A DNA stretch of 64,000 nucleotides from Zunongwangia sp. HGR-M22 (GCF_027594425.1 NZ_CP115159.1:3123001-3187000), one strand, 5' to 3'. Counted from the first letter of the stretch, positions 29,545-38,490 are shown. Numbers and translations: made by a program. The notes: a model not told the origin generated them from the letters alone.

Positions 29545-31074
29545 TTAGTCTTCAAAATCATATGGCACCGCTTCCTCTAATAGCAATGGGTTTGATGCTG
29601 ATTCGTTTGCAGGGATAGGATATATTAGATCTTCTGCAGTAGCCGTATAAAATTGATCAAAATTTTTGTCTCCTCTGTTTTGAGAATTCAAAAGTTCAAT
29701 CGCATCACTAGTAGATAGCAAACGCTGAATATCAAACCAATATTCTCCCTCAAAAGCAAACTCTCTTCTACGTTCTTCTAATAAGGTTTCATTTGTTATA
29801 CTTGGCAACTCAACCAATCCAGCTCTTTGCCGTATCATGTTAAAATACATAAGTGCAGTAGCATCTGAGGTTGCACCTGTCCCAGCCATAGCAGCTTCTG
29901 CATAAATCATAAGCAAGTCTGCATAGCGCATCACGTAAGTATTATTAGATGTCATACCCCAGTTATCATAAGGATCACCCCCTCCTACAACGTATTTTTT
30001 AATAGCTGAACCCGATGTCGCAGCATCAATATCTTCTGGGACAGTAAATTGTTCTCCAGAGGAAGTATATAGGTTTTCATAAGTATATCCAGGAACCATT
30101 ATGTTTTCTACTTCTCGTAGATCTCCGTTAGGATAGATATCCTGAATGTCCTGAGATGGACCAAAAACATTCCAATCCCCTATATTGCCAAGTCCATAAC
30201 CACCGGCAGAATTAGCAATATTACTTTGGTTACCAGATCCATAATCGGTAGAAATCGTCCACTGTATAGCGAAAATCGATTCTTCGTTATTGTTATTTTC
30301 AGTTAAAAATAAATCGGCATAATTATCTAAAAGCTGAAATTCTCAAGAGTTAATTACCTCAGCTGCTAAATTTTTAGCTTCAGCAAATTTCTCCTGAGAT
30401 AAATATACTTTTGCAAGAATCGACTTAGCTGAACCTACTGAAACTCTTTTATTACTGGCATAATCTGCACCTCTAATTTTCTCTGGCAGTAAATCTATTG
30501 CCATAGCCAAGTCCATTTCTATAAATCTGTAAACATCCTCTTTAGGATTTTTAGGAATTTGTGGACTATAGATATAATCGTACGTATTTTCTATAATTGG
30601 AACTTCTTCCCAAAATCGAACAAGATAGAAATAAGCTACTGCTCTTAGAAAATAGGCTTCCCCTTTTACGATGTCTATAGTCTCTTGGTCTACCTCTCCA
30701 CCAGCACGATCATCTAGATTATTTATTAGTTCATTAGATTGTGTAATAACAGAATATAAACTACCCCAAGTATCTTCTAACATCGAATTAGAAGAAGTAA
30801 CCGTGAACTGAGTAAAAGATAAGTGCGTGTAATTAAACATGTTCCCGGAAATTGTCTCTGTCATAGGCCAGAAAGAAGTACTAAACATGTTCCACCAAGG
30901 CTTATAATATAATGGAGCAATTCTAGAATTTACCTGATCATTAGTATAATAAAAATCGTTATCTGAATAATTATCTTCTGGTGGTCGCTCTAAAAAGTCG
31001 CTACAAGAAAAAATACTAGCTAATAAAACCAAGCCTAAGGCAAGTCTACGGAAGTTATATAAAAATTGTATCAT
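29545..31074 (-). pseudogene. susD: SusD/RagB lipoprotein of PUL-2 interrupted by one in-frame TGA
   Basis: The region encodes a full-length SusD-like lipoprotein (509 codons; signal with Cys24 in IFSC; RagB C-terminus EERRREFAFEGEYWFDIQRL). Codon 244 (30343-30345) is TGA. Upstream and downstream parts are in the same frame, and the 81 codons after the stop down to Met 30099 translate as normal SusD sequence (EFQLLDNYADLF and so on) without further stops. The context VINS-stop-EFQLL matches the common SusD pattern VINSG, so a single GGA to TGA change explains it. It may be a genuine nonsense mutation, a sequencing error, or readthrough. SusC2 ends 11 bases upstream and the TIG lipoprotein starts 25 bases downstream. 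Confidence 0.9.
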
Positions 31075-31085
31075 GTTTTATTAAA

Positions 31086-34000
31086 TTAGAATTCAAGATT
31101 TAGTCCCATGGTATACGTTACCGGTGAAGGATATCTACCGTTATCGATACCCATGAGTAAGGAATTTTGATTTATCGATCCCACCTCTGGATCATATCCA
31201 CTGTAATCTGTAAGTGTATATAGGTTTTGAGCACCTACATAAATTCTTAATCTGGATAAATTTATTTGAGAGATCGCATTTGTAGGCAAATTATAACCTA
31301 GCGTTACATTTTGTAATCTTAGATAAGAACCATCTTCAACAAAACGTGAAGATAATCGATTATTATCGTGGTCTACTAACTGAGGTCTTGGTAAGCTAGC
31401 ATCGGTATTTTCCGGTGTCCAAAAATCACCTGCTTCTGCTAATTGATTAATGTAAAGATTTGCATTAAAAGTTCCGTATTTTCTAGTTAAGTTAAGTAGA
31501 TCATTCCCGTAAGAACCTTGTAAAAATACAGAAAGTGTAATTCCTTTGTATTCAAAATTGTTTGTGAAACCAAAAGTAAAGTCTGGATGTGGATTACCGA
31601 TAAATGTAAAATCATCTTCAGATATATTCCCATCGTTGTTAATATCCACATATCTCACATCACCAACTTCGGGGGTTTCACCAAAGTAACTTCCTACATT
31701 CCCAAGTTCTTCTGCTGTGATTAATCCATCGGCTTCCAGGCCATAGAACTGACCAATTGCCTTTCCTATTACTGAATTGGTTACCGTTAAATCATTATAA
31801 TTTAAATCTGCAATTTCCTGAATCAAATTAAGATTCTTATTTATTTGTGTCAATTCATTATTATATTGAGAAACGATTAAAGAAGTATTCCAAGAGAAAT
31901 CATGATCGGCAGCAGTATTATACTTTAAAGAAAAATCCCACCCAATGTTTTCCATTTCACCAACATTAACAGTTGGATTGTTTACACCGCCTTCGTAACC
32001 TTGATCTCCTGTTAGATAAGCTGGCAAGGGAATGGTATATAAGAAGTCTTTTGAAACTTTATTATAACGTTCTACCGTTAACTGAAGCCTATTCTCAAAA
32101 AACGCCATATCCAAACCAAAGTTGGTTTGTTTCATAGATTCCCACTTCAAATCTGGATTTGCCAAATTGGACACCAAAAATCCAACTCCGTCTAAAGAAT
32201 TAAAAGAAGACAATGCACTACCGTAAGAGTAATTTCCGATATTTTGATTACCCGTTTCTCCATAACCTGCACGTAATCTTAGATCACTTAAAAATTCTAG
32301 ATTATCCATAAAAGATTCTGATGATATTCTCCAAGATCCAGAAACTCCCGGAAAATATCCCCATCTATTTCCTTCAGCAAATTTTGAAGAACCATCAGCT
32401 CTGTAGGTAGCACTAATACTATACTTGTTATTGAAATCGTACATTACACGACCAAAGAAGGAAAGTAGCGCGGCGCTTCCTTTATAATCTGTAGAAGTAG
32501 TAACATCGGCAACATTCAATACTCTAATTTGATCACTAACAAAGCCATTTCCCTGAGAAATAACTCCAGACCAAACATTCTCTGAAGACTCTTGTCCTAA
32601 TAATACATTAAGGTTATGCTTACCGAAACTTTTATTATAAGTTAATAAATTCTTCAGGTTCCAGCTATACCAATTTTGCCGTCTTACATTAAGGACAGCC
32701 TCTTCAGTATTTAAAAATTCTGCCTTTGGTGTATATTTATCAAACTCACTAAACTCAGTATTGGCACCAAACTCAAATCGGTACTTTAAACCATCAATGA
32801 TATCGGCTTCCAAATAGGTATTTCCTAAAAAACTTTTACGGATAAGATCGGTATCAATCGACAATGCCATTCCTAAAGGATTGTTGAAGAAGATATTTAA
32901 GTCGTTGTTTTCCTGAACCTGAAATTCACCATCGCCAGTGTATGCCGCTAAATCTGGAGCAGATAGTACAGAGTAATTTATAATACCATTACTACTAGAA
33001 TTAAATACCAAATCCTCATTAGTTACCGATGTAGATAAATTAGCACCTATACGCAACCAATCTCTAACATTACCGTCTAAATTAGTTCTAAATGTGTACC
33101 GTTTCAAGCTAGACCCCTCAATAGTACCTTCCTGATCGTAATATCCTCCTGAAAGGTAATAGGTAAAGTCTTTTTTTCTTCCAGAAAATGATAATTGATG
33201 ATTTTTTGTGGCAGCTGTTCTAAATAACTTTTCCTGCCAATCTGTACCTTCTCCTAACAAATCTGGATTTTGAAATTCTATTCTGGTTTCCAAACCGTAA
33301 ATATCAGCCAATGCATTTTGTTGTACTGCATACTGTCTAAGATTCATTACATCCAAAAGTTTAGATTGTGATCTAAATGCGATATAAGAATCGTAAGTAA
33401 TTTTTCCTATTTCACTTTTCCCTGATTTTGTAGTGATCAAAACGACACCATTAGCACCACGTGAACCATAAATTGCGGTAGCCGATGCATCTTTTAAAAC
33501 TGTCACATTTTCTATATCGCTAGGATTGATAGAAGCTAGTGGGTTTACTGTAGTTTCTCCATCACCTGCAAAATTCCCACCTGCTATGGGGCGTCCACTA
33601 GTAGCGGTATTACGGGCATCTCCAGAAACTGGTATACCATCTATAATATATAAAGGTTCGTTACTACCGGTTAAAGAAGTTGCTCCTCTTATTTTAACTG
33701 AAACGGCCGCACCGGGTTTTCCAGAATCGTTTGTTACTGTAACACCAGCAGCCTGTCCTTGTAACATTTGATCTATAGTGGCTTGAGGTTGATCTTTTAT
33801 ATTTTCCATGTCTACTACAGAGACCGCACTATTAATCTGCTCTTTCTTTTGGGATCCGTAACCAATAAGTACTACCTCTCCCAAACCTTCTACATTTTCT
33901 TCTAAAATTAAATTAATGGAGGATTTGCCGGCAACATTAAATTCTTTAGAATTGTAACCTACATAGCTAAATAAAATAGTTGCTCCTTCACTAACTTCTA

Positions 34001-34187
34001 TACTGTAATTACCATCAAAATTGGTGATAACACCATTATTTGTTCCTTTTTCTATTACAGATACACCAGGTAGCGGAATGCTATCTGAATCTCTTACTGT
34101 TCCCTGTATGGTCTTTTGTTGACCAAAGACAGTTACAGTAACCATTAGCAAAAAAGGAATCCATAAGCCTTTCCTTAATACGTTCAT
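31086..34187 (-). CDS. susC: SusC/RagA family TonB-linked outer membrane transporter (PUL-2)
   Basis: TonB-dependent outer-membrane importer for the PUL-2 glycan. 1033 residues; signal peptide ends VFGQ. Carboxypeptidase-regulatory-like domain about 27-105, then GYGSQKKE, a plug with VLKDASATAIYGSRGANGV, and a barrel ending in Phe. The reading frame is intact although its partner SusD is interrupted. It is the first gene of PUL-2; upstream is a 284-base spacer and then an IS3 element on the same strand. Confidence 0.95.
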   Translation of the reverse strand: MNVLRKGLWIPFLLMVTVTVFGQQKTIQGTVRDSDSIPLPGVSVIEKGTNNGVITNFDGNYSIEVSEGATILFSYVGYNSKEFNVAGKSSINLILEENVEGLGEVVLIGYGSQKKEQINSAVSVVDMENIKDQPQATIDQMLQGQAAGVTVTNDSGKPGAAVSVKIRGATSLTGSNEPLYIIDGIPVSGDARNTATSGRPIAGGNFAGDGETTVNPLASINPSDIENVTVLKDASATAIYGSRGANGVVLITTKSGKSEIGKITYDSYIAFRSQSKLLDVMNLRQYAVQQNALADIYGLETRIEFQNPDLLGEGTDWQEKLFRTAATKNHQLSFSGRKKDFTYYLSGGYYDQEGTIEGSSLKRYTFRTNLDGNVRDWLRIGANLSTSVTNEDLVFNSSSNGIINYSVLSAPDLAAYTGDGEFQVQENNDLNIFFNNPLGMALSIDTDLIRKSFLGNTYLEADIIDGLKYRFEFGANTEFSEFDKYTPKAEFLNTEEAVLNVRRQNWYSWNLKNLLTYNKSFGKHNLNVLLGQESSENVWSGVISQGNGFVSDQIRVLNVADVTTSTDYKGSAALLSFFGRVMYDFNNKYSISATYRADGSSKFAEGNRWGYFPGVSGSWRISSESFMDNLEFLSDLRLRAGYGETGNQNIGNYSYGSALSSFNSLDGVGFLVSNLANPDLKWESMKQTNFGLDMAFFENRLQLTVERYNKVSKDFLYTIPLPAYLTGDQGYEGGVNNPTVNVGEMENIGWDFSLKYNTAADHDFSWNTSLIVSQYNNELTQINKNLNLIQEIADLNYNDLTVTNSVIGKAIGQFYGLEADGLITAEELGNVGSYFGETPEVGDVRYVDINNDGNISEDDFTFIGNPHPDFTFGFTNNFEYKGITLSVFLQGSYGNDLLNLTRKYGTFNANLYINQLAEAGDFWTPENTDASLPRPQLVDHDNNRLSSRFVEDGSYLRLQNVTLGYNLPTNAISQINLSRLRIYVGAQNLYTLTDYSGYDPEVGSINQNSLLMGIDNGRYPSPVTYTMGLNLEF

Positions 34188-34471
34188 TTGATCTAATTTA
34201 AATTGATATATAATTAAATAACTACAACCTTTTCGTAATGAATTTTAAGTATTCACTAAAAAAAGACATCTAGAATACTAAAATCAAATTTATAGTTAAT
34301 CTCACTGGCTTATTAATATTATTTTGTCAATTTGTTATCAAAATCATAAGATAATTAATAATTCCCAAATGAGTTCTTTTATCCTTTTTGCTAAAACATT
34401 TTTCCAACCTGAATATCATTTCTTTACAACTTTTGTATTGTTATTCGCATAGTGGACTTGCAATAAAAAAC
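34188..34471 (-). promoter_or_regulatory. PUL-2 upstream spacer
   Basis: AT-rich spacer of 284 bases between the left end of the IS element and susC2, with no ORF. It should contain the PUL-2 promoter, or what is left of it after the insertion. No clear TAnnTTTG box was recognised. The IS transposase genes read in the same direction, so transcription from the IS could enter PUL-2. Confidence 0.35.
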
Positions 34472-34494
34472 AGGACTTTAAGTTGAGTGACTAT
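34472..34494 (+). repeat. Left terminal inverted repeat of IS3 element (imperfect)
   Basis: Pairs with 35749-35771 in inverted orientation with 17 of 23 identical bases; starts AGGAC where the other end has TGGAC. Confidence 0.6.
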
Positions 34495-35405
34495 GCTGCT
34501 AGTTTTTGATTATACATATCTATTTCAAATTCTTTAATGGTTCTGTTGCCTAAATAAGAATGTCTTCTTCTGGTATTGTACCAGGTTTCTATCCACTGAA
34601 AGATAGATAACTCTGCCTGTGATCTAAGCTTGTACTTATGCCAATATACCCACTCTACTTTTAGAGATTTAAAAAAGGATTCCGCCACGGCATTGTCCCA
34701 GCAGTTTCCTTTCCGACTCATAGATTGTTTTACCAGGCCATTATAGCTTTTAAGTAGATTAGTAAATCTTTGGCTGGCATACTGAATACCTTGGTCTGAA
34801 TGGAATATCAAAGGTTGTGTGAGTGTGGTATTTTTAATAGCCATCTGCCAAGCTTTTATAATAGTATCTTCGGTATTTAGGGTATCACTTAAAGACCATC
34901 CTATAACTTTTCTGTTAAATAGATCAATGATCACTGTTAGGTAACTCCAACCTTGTTTGGTTTGAACATAAGTAATATCGCTTACCCATACTTGATTAGC
35001 TCTGGCTACATTAAAGCATTGGTTCAACAAGTTTGGAGCTGTGGGGTATTTATGATTACTATTAGTGGTCGTCTTAAACTTACGTTTCCTCTTTGCGTAT
35101 AAATAGTTTGCCTTCATTATGCGAGCTATCCGTGGCTTTGATACCTTAAAACCTAAAGCTTCCAGTTCCGCTTTTATTCTAGGAGCTCCATAGCTTTGGT
35201 AACTATCTTCAAAAATATCTTTGATTAATGAAGAGAGCTTCTGATTATCTTTCCAGAGGTTGCTGGGACCAGATTTCAACCAGTGGTAATAACCACTTTT
35301 ACTAACGGCTAACATAGTGCACATCTTACGGGCAGGAAATTTCATACGATGCTGTTTTATGAACCTGTATTTTTCTTGTCGCTCGCGGAAATGCGAAGCA
35401 TTCAC
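34491..35405 (-). CDS. IS3-family transposase OrfB (DDE integrase domain)
   Basis: Catalytic part of the transposase. 304 residues from GTG at 35405. HTH_21-like segment (about 55-100, SYGAPRIKAEL), then the rve integrase core with Asp143 (VSDITY), Asp204 (FHSDQG) and Glu242 (AESFF). The Asp204-Glu242 interval is 37 residues, two longer than in the usual DD(35)E pattern, by insertion in the SYNGLVKQ loop. The frame is -1 relative to orfA, as usual for IS3. It ends inside the left inverted repeat. All catalytic residues are present, so it may be active. Confidence 0.92.
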   Translation of the reverse strand: MNASHFRERQEKYRFIKQHRMKFPARKMCTMLAVSKSGYYHWLKSGPSNLWKDNQKLSSLIKDIFEDSYQSYGAPRIKAELEALGFKVSKPRIARIMKANYLYAKRKRKFKTTTNSNHKYPTAPNLLNQCFNVARANQVWVSDITYVQTKQGWSYLTVIIDLFNRKVIGWSLSDTLNTEDTIIKAWQMAIKNTTLTQPLIFHSDQGIQYASQRFTNLLKSYNGLVKQSMSRKGNCWDNAVAESFFKSLKVEWVYWHKYKLRSQAELSIFQWIETWYNTRRRHSYLGNRTIKEFEIDMYNQKLAA

Positions 35406-35437
35406 GAATACCTTAATCTAAAATAATAAATAGTGAG

Positions 35438-35722
35438 CTAAAAGATGCCAATCGCCTTTTTTAAGATATCACGTTCTAATTCAGTCTCTTTAAGCTGTTT
35501 TCTTAAACGAGCTATCTCTTTTTGTTCATCAGTCATTTTAGGATTGCCACGGCCGGGAAAACTATTCTTGCCATAATTCTTTTGCTCTTTACGCCAACGG
35601 TAAAGAACAGCAGGTAATATATCTAAGTCTTCACAAACCTGTGCTACATTGCCTTTGGCATAACTTAATTCTACTGCTTTTTGCTTAAACTCTAAGGTGT
35701 AATGTTTGGCTTTACGTCTCAT
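35438..35722 (-). CDS. IS3-family transposase OrfA (HTH DNA-binding subunit)
   Basis: Helix-turn-helix protein that binds the IS ends. I start at ATG 35722 (94 residues, MRRKAKHYTLEFK); a TTG at 35746 would add 8 residues. HTH_Tnp_1 motif about 8-50, leucine zipper-like helix at the end (ARLRKQLKETELERDILKKA). An A AAA AAG heptamer lies just before the end (35456-35462), the type used for -1 frameshifting. However, the -1 frame meets TAG at 35418-35420 before orfB starts, so a simple fusion is not possible from this site. Confidence 0.88.
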   Translation of the reverse strand: MRRKAKHYTLEFKQKAVELSYAKGNVAQVCEDLDILPAVLYRWRKEQKNYGKNSFPGRGNPKMTDEQKEIARLRKQLKETELERDILKKAIGIF

Positions 35723-35748
35723 AATTGCTAAGTTAACAACTTGCAATA

Positions 35749-35771
35749 ATATTCATTCAACTCTATGTCCA
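35749..35771 (-). repeat. Right terminal inverted repeat of IS3 element (imperfect)
   Basis: Reads TGGACATAGAGTTGA... inward on the minus strand; partner of 34472-34494. Confidence 0.6.
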
Positions 35772-35797
35772 GTCTAATGTAGTAATTCCATAGTAGG

Positions 35798-36285
35798 CTG
35801 AAGCGTTTAGAAATAAATTTAACTGAATTAAAAGAATCGATTTGTGATATCGACCAACTAACTAAAAAAGCTTTTAGCGAGATTGATTTTGATCCTATTT
35901 ATTGTATTCAATTAATTGATGATTCTAACAAAGAAGAAATAGGGAAAGCTTTTAAAGCTGCTAAAGAAAATAAATTCGAAGATCGCTGTTATTCTAAGTT
36001 TAATGAAAGATCTAGCAAAACACTTTATTTAAGATAAGTCAAGAAAAGAGTTTCCAGAAAAGAATGCGTGAGCATTTGGGAGCCGGAGCTAAATCTACTT
36101 ACGCGTTAAACTTAAACTATTGGATTCCTGATAATGTTTCATTTAAAATTTCAGTATTCAAACCTATCATTCCTGAATACAATGAAAAAGAACATTTTAA
36201 TCTATTGGAAGTATTGGAACAATCATTATGGGATAAACTAAAACCAATGATGGGAAAGCGCAGCGGCCAACTTGAGAGGCAATAA
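35798..36285 (+). pseudogene. GIY-YIG nuclease-like protein, frameshifted and possibly 5'-disturbed
   Basis: Two adjacent reading frames together look like one protein. The first (35798-36036) reads KRLEINLTELKES...KTLYLR and stops at TAA 36034. The second is open just across the join (KISQEKSFQKRMREHLGAG) and runs to 36285, with STYALNLNYW and LLEVLEQSLWDKLKPMMGK. LY followed by RMREHLG is the usual spacing of the second half of a GIY-YIG motif and its arginine helix. A one-base change near 36030 would join them. No start codon is evident and the IS right end is only about 25 bases upstream, so the 5' end may have been lost. Family assignment is tentative. Confidence 0.6.
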
Positions 36286-36313
36286 CCATTTTATTTAAGA
36301 AACTCCAATAAAT

Positions 36314-36344
36314 AAAAAAACCACAGATAAATCTGCGGTTTTTT
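36314..36344. terminator. Terminator behind tRNA-Ser, A- and T-flanked hairpin
   Basis: CCACAGAT-AA-ATCTGCGG hairpin (one mismatch) between a 7-base A-run and a 6-base T-run. It is 5 bases beyond the 3' end of tRNA-Ser and also suits the plus-strand pseudogene. Confidence 0.8.
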
Positions 36345-36348
36345 GTTG

Positions 36349-36433
36349 CGGAGAAAGAGGGATTCGAACCCCCGGAGGTGTGACCCTCAACAGTTTTCAA
36401 GACTGCCGCATTCGACCACTCTGCCATTTCTCC
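36349..36433 (-). tRNA. tRNA-Ser (anticodon TGA)
   Basis: 85-base class II tRNA. Acceptor stem GGAGAAA/TTTCTCC, discriminator G, D-arm GCAGAGTGGTCGAATGC, anticodon loop CTTGAAA giving TGA, a long variable arm, and T-arm GGGGGTTCGAATCCC. CCA is not encoded: after the discriminator the strand reads CAA. Confidence 0.97.
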
Positions 36434-36468
36434 TGAGTGTCTCATCAGCTATTCGCTGATTGCGGGTG

Positions 36469-36500
36469 CAAATATAGTAAGCTTTTTCATTTCTACACAA
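36469..36500 (-). promoter_or_regulatory. Promoter of tRNA-Ser
   Basis: On the minus strand TTG (36498-36500) is followed 21 bases later by TATATTTG (36469-36476), a perfect TAnnTTTG -7 box. The start would fall near 36464, leaving a leader of about 30 bases that contains a small hairpin, ATCAGC-GAATA-GCTGAT. Confidence 0.65.
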
Positions 36501-36627
36501 GAAAAATTGAAAAAAAATTAATTCAATTTATACAAAACTGATTTTCAACAAAAAAGAAATGAATTTTTCAACATAGAAAGATTCCAGCCTACTTTTAGTT
36601 AAATTTACGCTATAACTTAATAACATC

Positions 36628-37335
36628 ATGAAACTTAAACATTTAATATATTTAGGCGTTTTAACCATCAGTGCCGGAGCTTTCGCTCAGCAACAACAAT
36701 ACAAAAAACTTATGAGCCAGGATTGGGCAAATTTAAAATGGTATCGTGAAGCCAACAATAAAGTAAAAATGGAAGGCAAACCGGTTACCGCTGTTTTTAT
36801 GGGAAACTCGATCACGCACGGTTGGTATGACAAACATCCAGAATTTTTCAAAGAAAACAATTATATAGGCCGCGGGATTGGCGGACAAACAACACCACAA
36901 ATGCTTATAAGATTTACCCAAGATGTTATCGATCTTCAGCCAAAAGTAGTTGTGATTTTAGCGGGTACAAATGATGTTGCGGGTAACACAGGATATTCTT
37001 CAGTAAAAATGATTACCGACAATATTAAGGCTATGGCGCAACTAGCCAAAGCCAATAATATAAAAGTGGTGTTAAGTTCTATTTTACCGGTAGAAGATTA
37101 TCCATGGCGACCAGGACTAGAGCCAGTTGCTAAAATTGCTGAAGTAAATAACTGGCTTAAAAACTACGCTGAGCAGAACAACCATGTTTATTTGGATTAT
37201 TTTCCTGCTTTGGCTAACGATCAACAAGGAATGAAAAAAGAATACGCTACAGATGGTGTTCACCCAACTTCAGCAGGATACGATGTCATGGAACCTATGG
37301 TGAAGAATGCTATCGAAAAGGCACTGAAGGAGTAA
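36628..37335 (+). CDS. SGNH/GDSL-family secreted hydrolase
   Basis: Secreted esterase or lipase-like hydrolase; substrate unknown, probably an acylated carbohydrate. 235 residues, signal peptide ends AFAQ. SGNH blocks: GNSITHGW with Ser61, GRGIGGQ (Gly), GTNDV (Asn), and DGVHPT with Asp209/His212. No partner genes for a pathway; the M28 peptidase gene lies 97 bases downstream in the same direction. Many members are annotated as acetylhydrolases or rhamnogalacturonan acetylesterase-like. Confidence 0.87.
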   Translation: MKLKHLIYLGVLTISAGAFAQQQQYKKLMSQDWANLKWYREANNKVKMEGKPVTAVFMGNSITHGWYDKHPEFFKENNYIGRGIGGQTTPQMLIRFTQDVIDLQPKVVVILAGTNDVAGNTGYSSVKMITDNIKAMAQLAKANNIKVVLSSILPVEDYPWRPGLEPVAKIAEVNNWLKNYAEQNNHVYLDYFPALANDQQGMKKEYATDGVHPTSAGYDVMEPMVKNAIEKALKE

Positions 37336-37432
37336 TAATCATCTTACTTCCGAAGAAAAAAACAAGCAGAACTTCCTAATATCAGATAAACTGCTATATT
37401 GTGCAATCTTATATAAAATTCGATAAATTCAT

Positions 37433-38437
37433 ATGAAAAAAATTCTAGTATTTGCTTTAACTGCAAGTTTAGTAGGCTGCGGCGCTCATCAAAAGGATGT
37501 AGACAACGCCGATCCAATGAAATATGCTGAAACTATTACTCCTTCAGATTTAAAAGAACGCGTTTACACTTTTGCAAGCGACGAATTTGAAGGTCGTGAA
37601 ACAGGAGAACCAGGACAGAAAAAAGCTGCCGAATACTTGAAAGAGCAATATAAAAAGTTTGATATCCCTTCTGCTTTGGGAGGCGATGATTATTTTCAAG
37701 AAGTTCCAAAAAGCTACTTTAGAGGAGACACCAAAGCTTCTGAAAACGTAGTAGCATATATCAAAGGAAGTGAAAAGCCAGAAGAAGTTTTAGTAATTTC
37801 TTCTCACTACGATCACATAGGAATGGATAGCGAAGGGAATGTATTTAATGGAGCAGATGATGATGCCTCTGGAAGTATGGGCGTTGTAGAAATCGCTCAG
37901 GCATTTTCTGAAGCTATAAAAGATGGTTACACTCCAAAAAGATCTATCCTTTTTCTTAACAACACAGGAGAAGAAAAAGGTTTAGTGGGTTCTAAATTTT
38001 ATACCGATAATCCAATTTTTCCATTAGAGGAAACTGTTGCCAACCTCAACATAGACATGATTGGTCGTATCGATCCAGATCACGAAGGAAACGACAATTA
38101 TATTTACCTTATTGGTAGCGATAAATTAAGTACAGATCTTCATGAACTTAGTGAAAATGTAAACGCTAATTTCATGAATATGGATTTAGATTACACGTAC
38201 AACGATGAGAATGATCCAAACCGTTTTTATTATAGAAGTGACCATTACAATTTTGCAAAAAATAATGTTCCTGTAATTTTTTACTTTAACGGGGTACATG
38301 CCGATTATCACAAAATCACCGACACACCAGATAAAATTAACTACGAAGCATTATCCAAAAGAGCCCAACTTGTGTTCTTAACCGCTTGGGAAATTGCTAA
38401 CCGCGACGAACGTTTAGTTGTGGATAAAGCTGAATAA
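37433..38437 (+). CDS. M28 family zinc aminopeptidase lipoprotein
   Basis: Zinc-dependent exopeptidase. 334 residues; lipoprotein with Cys16 in LVGC. Metal ligands and catalytic residues are recognisable: His125/Asp127 in SHYDHIG, Asp142 or 143 in GADDDASG, Glu180/181 in GEEKG, Asp208 in DMIG, and His293 before KITDTPD. It probably acts in the periplasm or at the cell surface on peptides. A strong terminator follows, 20 bases after the stop, so transcription ends here. Confidence 0.9.
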   Translation: MKKILVFALTASLVGCGAHQKDVDNADPMKYAETITPSDLKERVYTFASDEFEGRETGEPGQKKAAEYLKEQYKKFDIPSALGGDDYFQEVPKSYFRGDTKASENVVAYIKGSEKPEEVLVISSHYDHIGMDSEGNVFNGADDDASGSMGVVEIAQAFSEAIKDGYTPKRSILFLNNTGEEKGLVGSKFYTDNPIFPLEETVANLNIDMIGRIDPDHEGNDNYIYLIGSDKLSTDLHELSENVNANFMNMDLDYTYNDENDPNRFYYRSDHYNFAKNNVPVIFYFNGVHADYHKITDTPDKINYEALSKRAQLVFLTAWEIANRDERLVVDKAE

Positions 38438-38457
38438 TATTTTCTGCGGAAAAAATC

Positions 38458-38490
38458 AAAAAAGCCTCATGAACTTCATGAGGCTTTTTT
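38458..38490. terminator. Rho-independent terminator after M28 peptidase
   Basis: AAAAAAGCCTCATGAA-C-TTCATGAGGCTTTTTT: 16 base pairs with a single-base centre, flanked by A- and T-runs, so it can serve both the M28 gene and convergent pcm. Confidence 0.92.

Larger units (their letters stand above)
34472..35771 (-). mobile_element. IS3-family insertion sequence, about 1.3 kb
   Basis: Two overlapping-type ORFs (orfA and orfB) of the IS3 family flanked by imperfect inverted repeats: 34472-34494 and 35749-35771 match at 17 of 23 positions (shared core GGAC...AGTTGA.TGA.TAT). No 3-4 base target duplication is visible at these proposed ends, so the exact boundaries may be off by some bases. It lies between the start of PUL-2 and a frameshifted pseudogene. 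Confidence 0.75.

Noticed and set aside
29545-30099. Separate short SusD gene starting at ATG 30099
   Set aside because: Sequence upstream of this ATG in the same frame is SusD-like up to the TGA at 30343, so it is the 3' part of one interrupted gene.
34453-34465. TGGACTTGCAATA as an alternative left IS end
   Set aside because: After TGGAC it does not match the right inverted repeat, whereas 34472-34494 matches at 17 of 23 positions. The shared ACTTGCAATA inside the right end may be chance.
36197-36445. Open frame of 82 codons on the minus strand
   Set aside because: It runs through the tRNA-Ser gene and its terminator, so it is not a protein gene.
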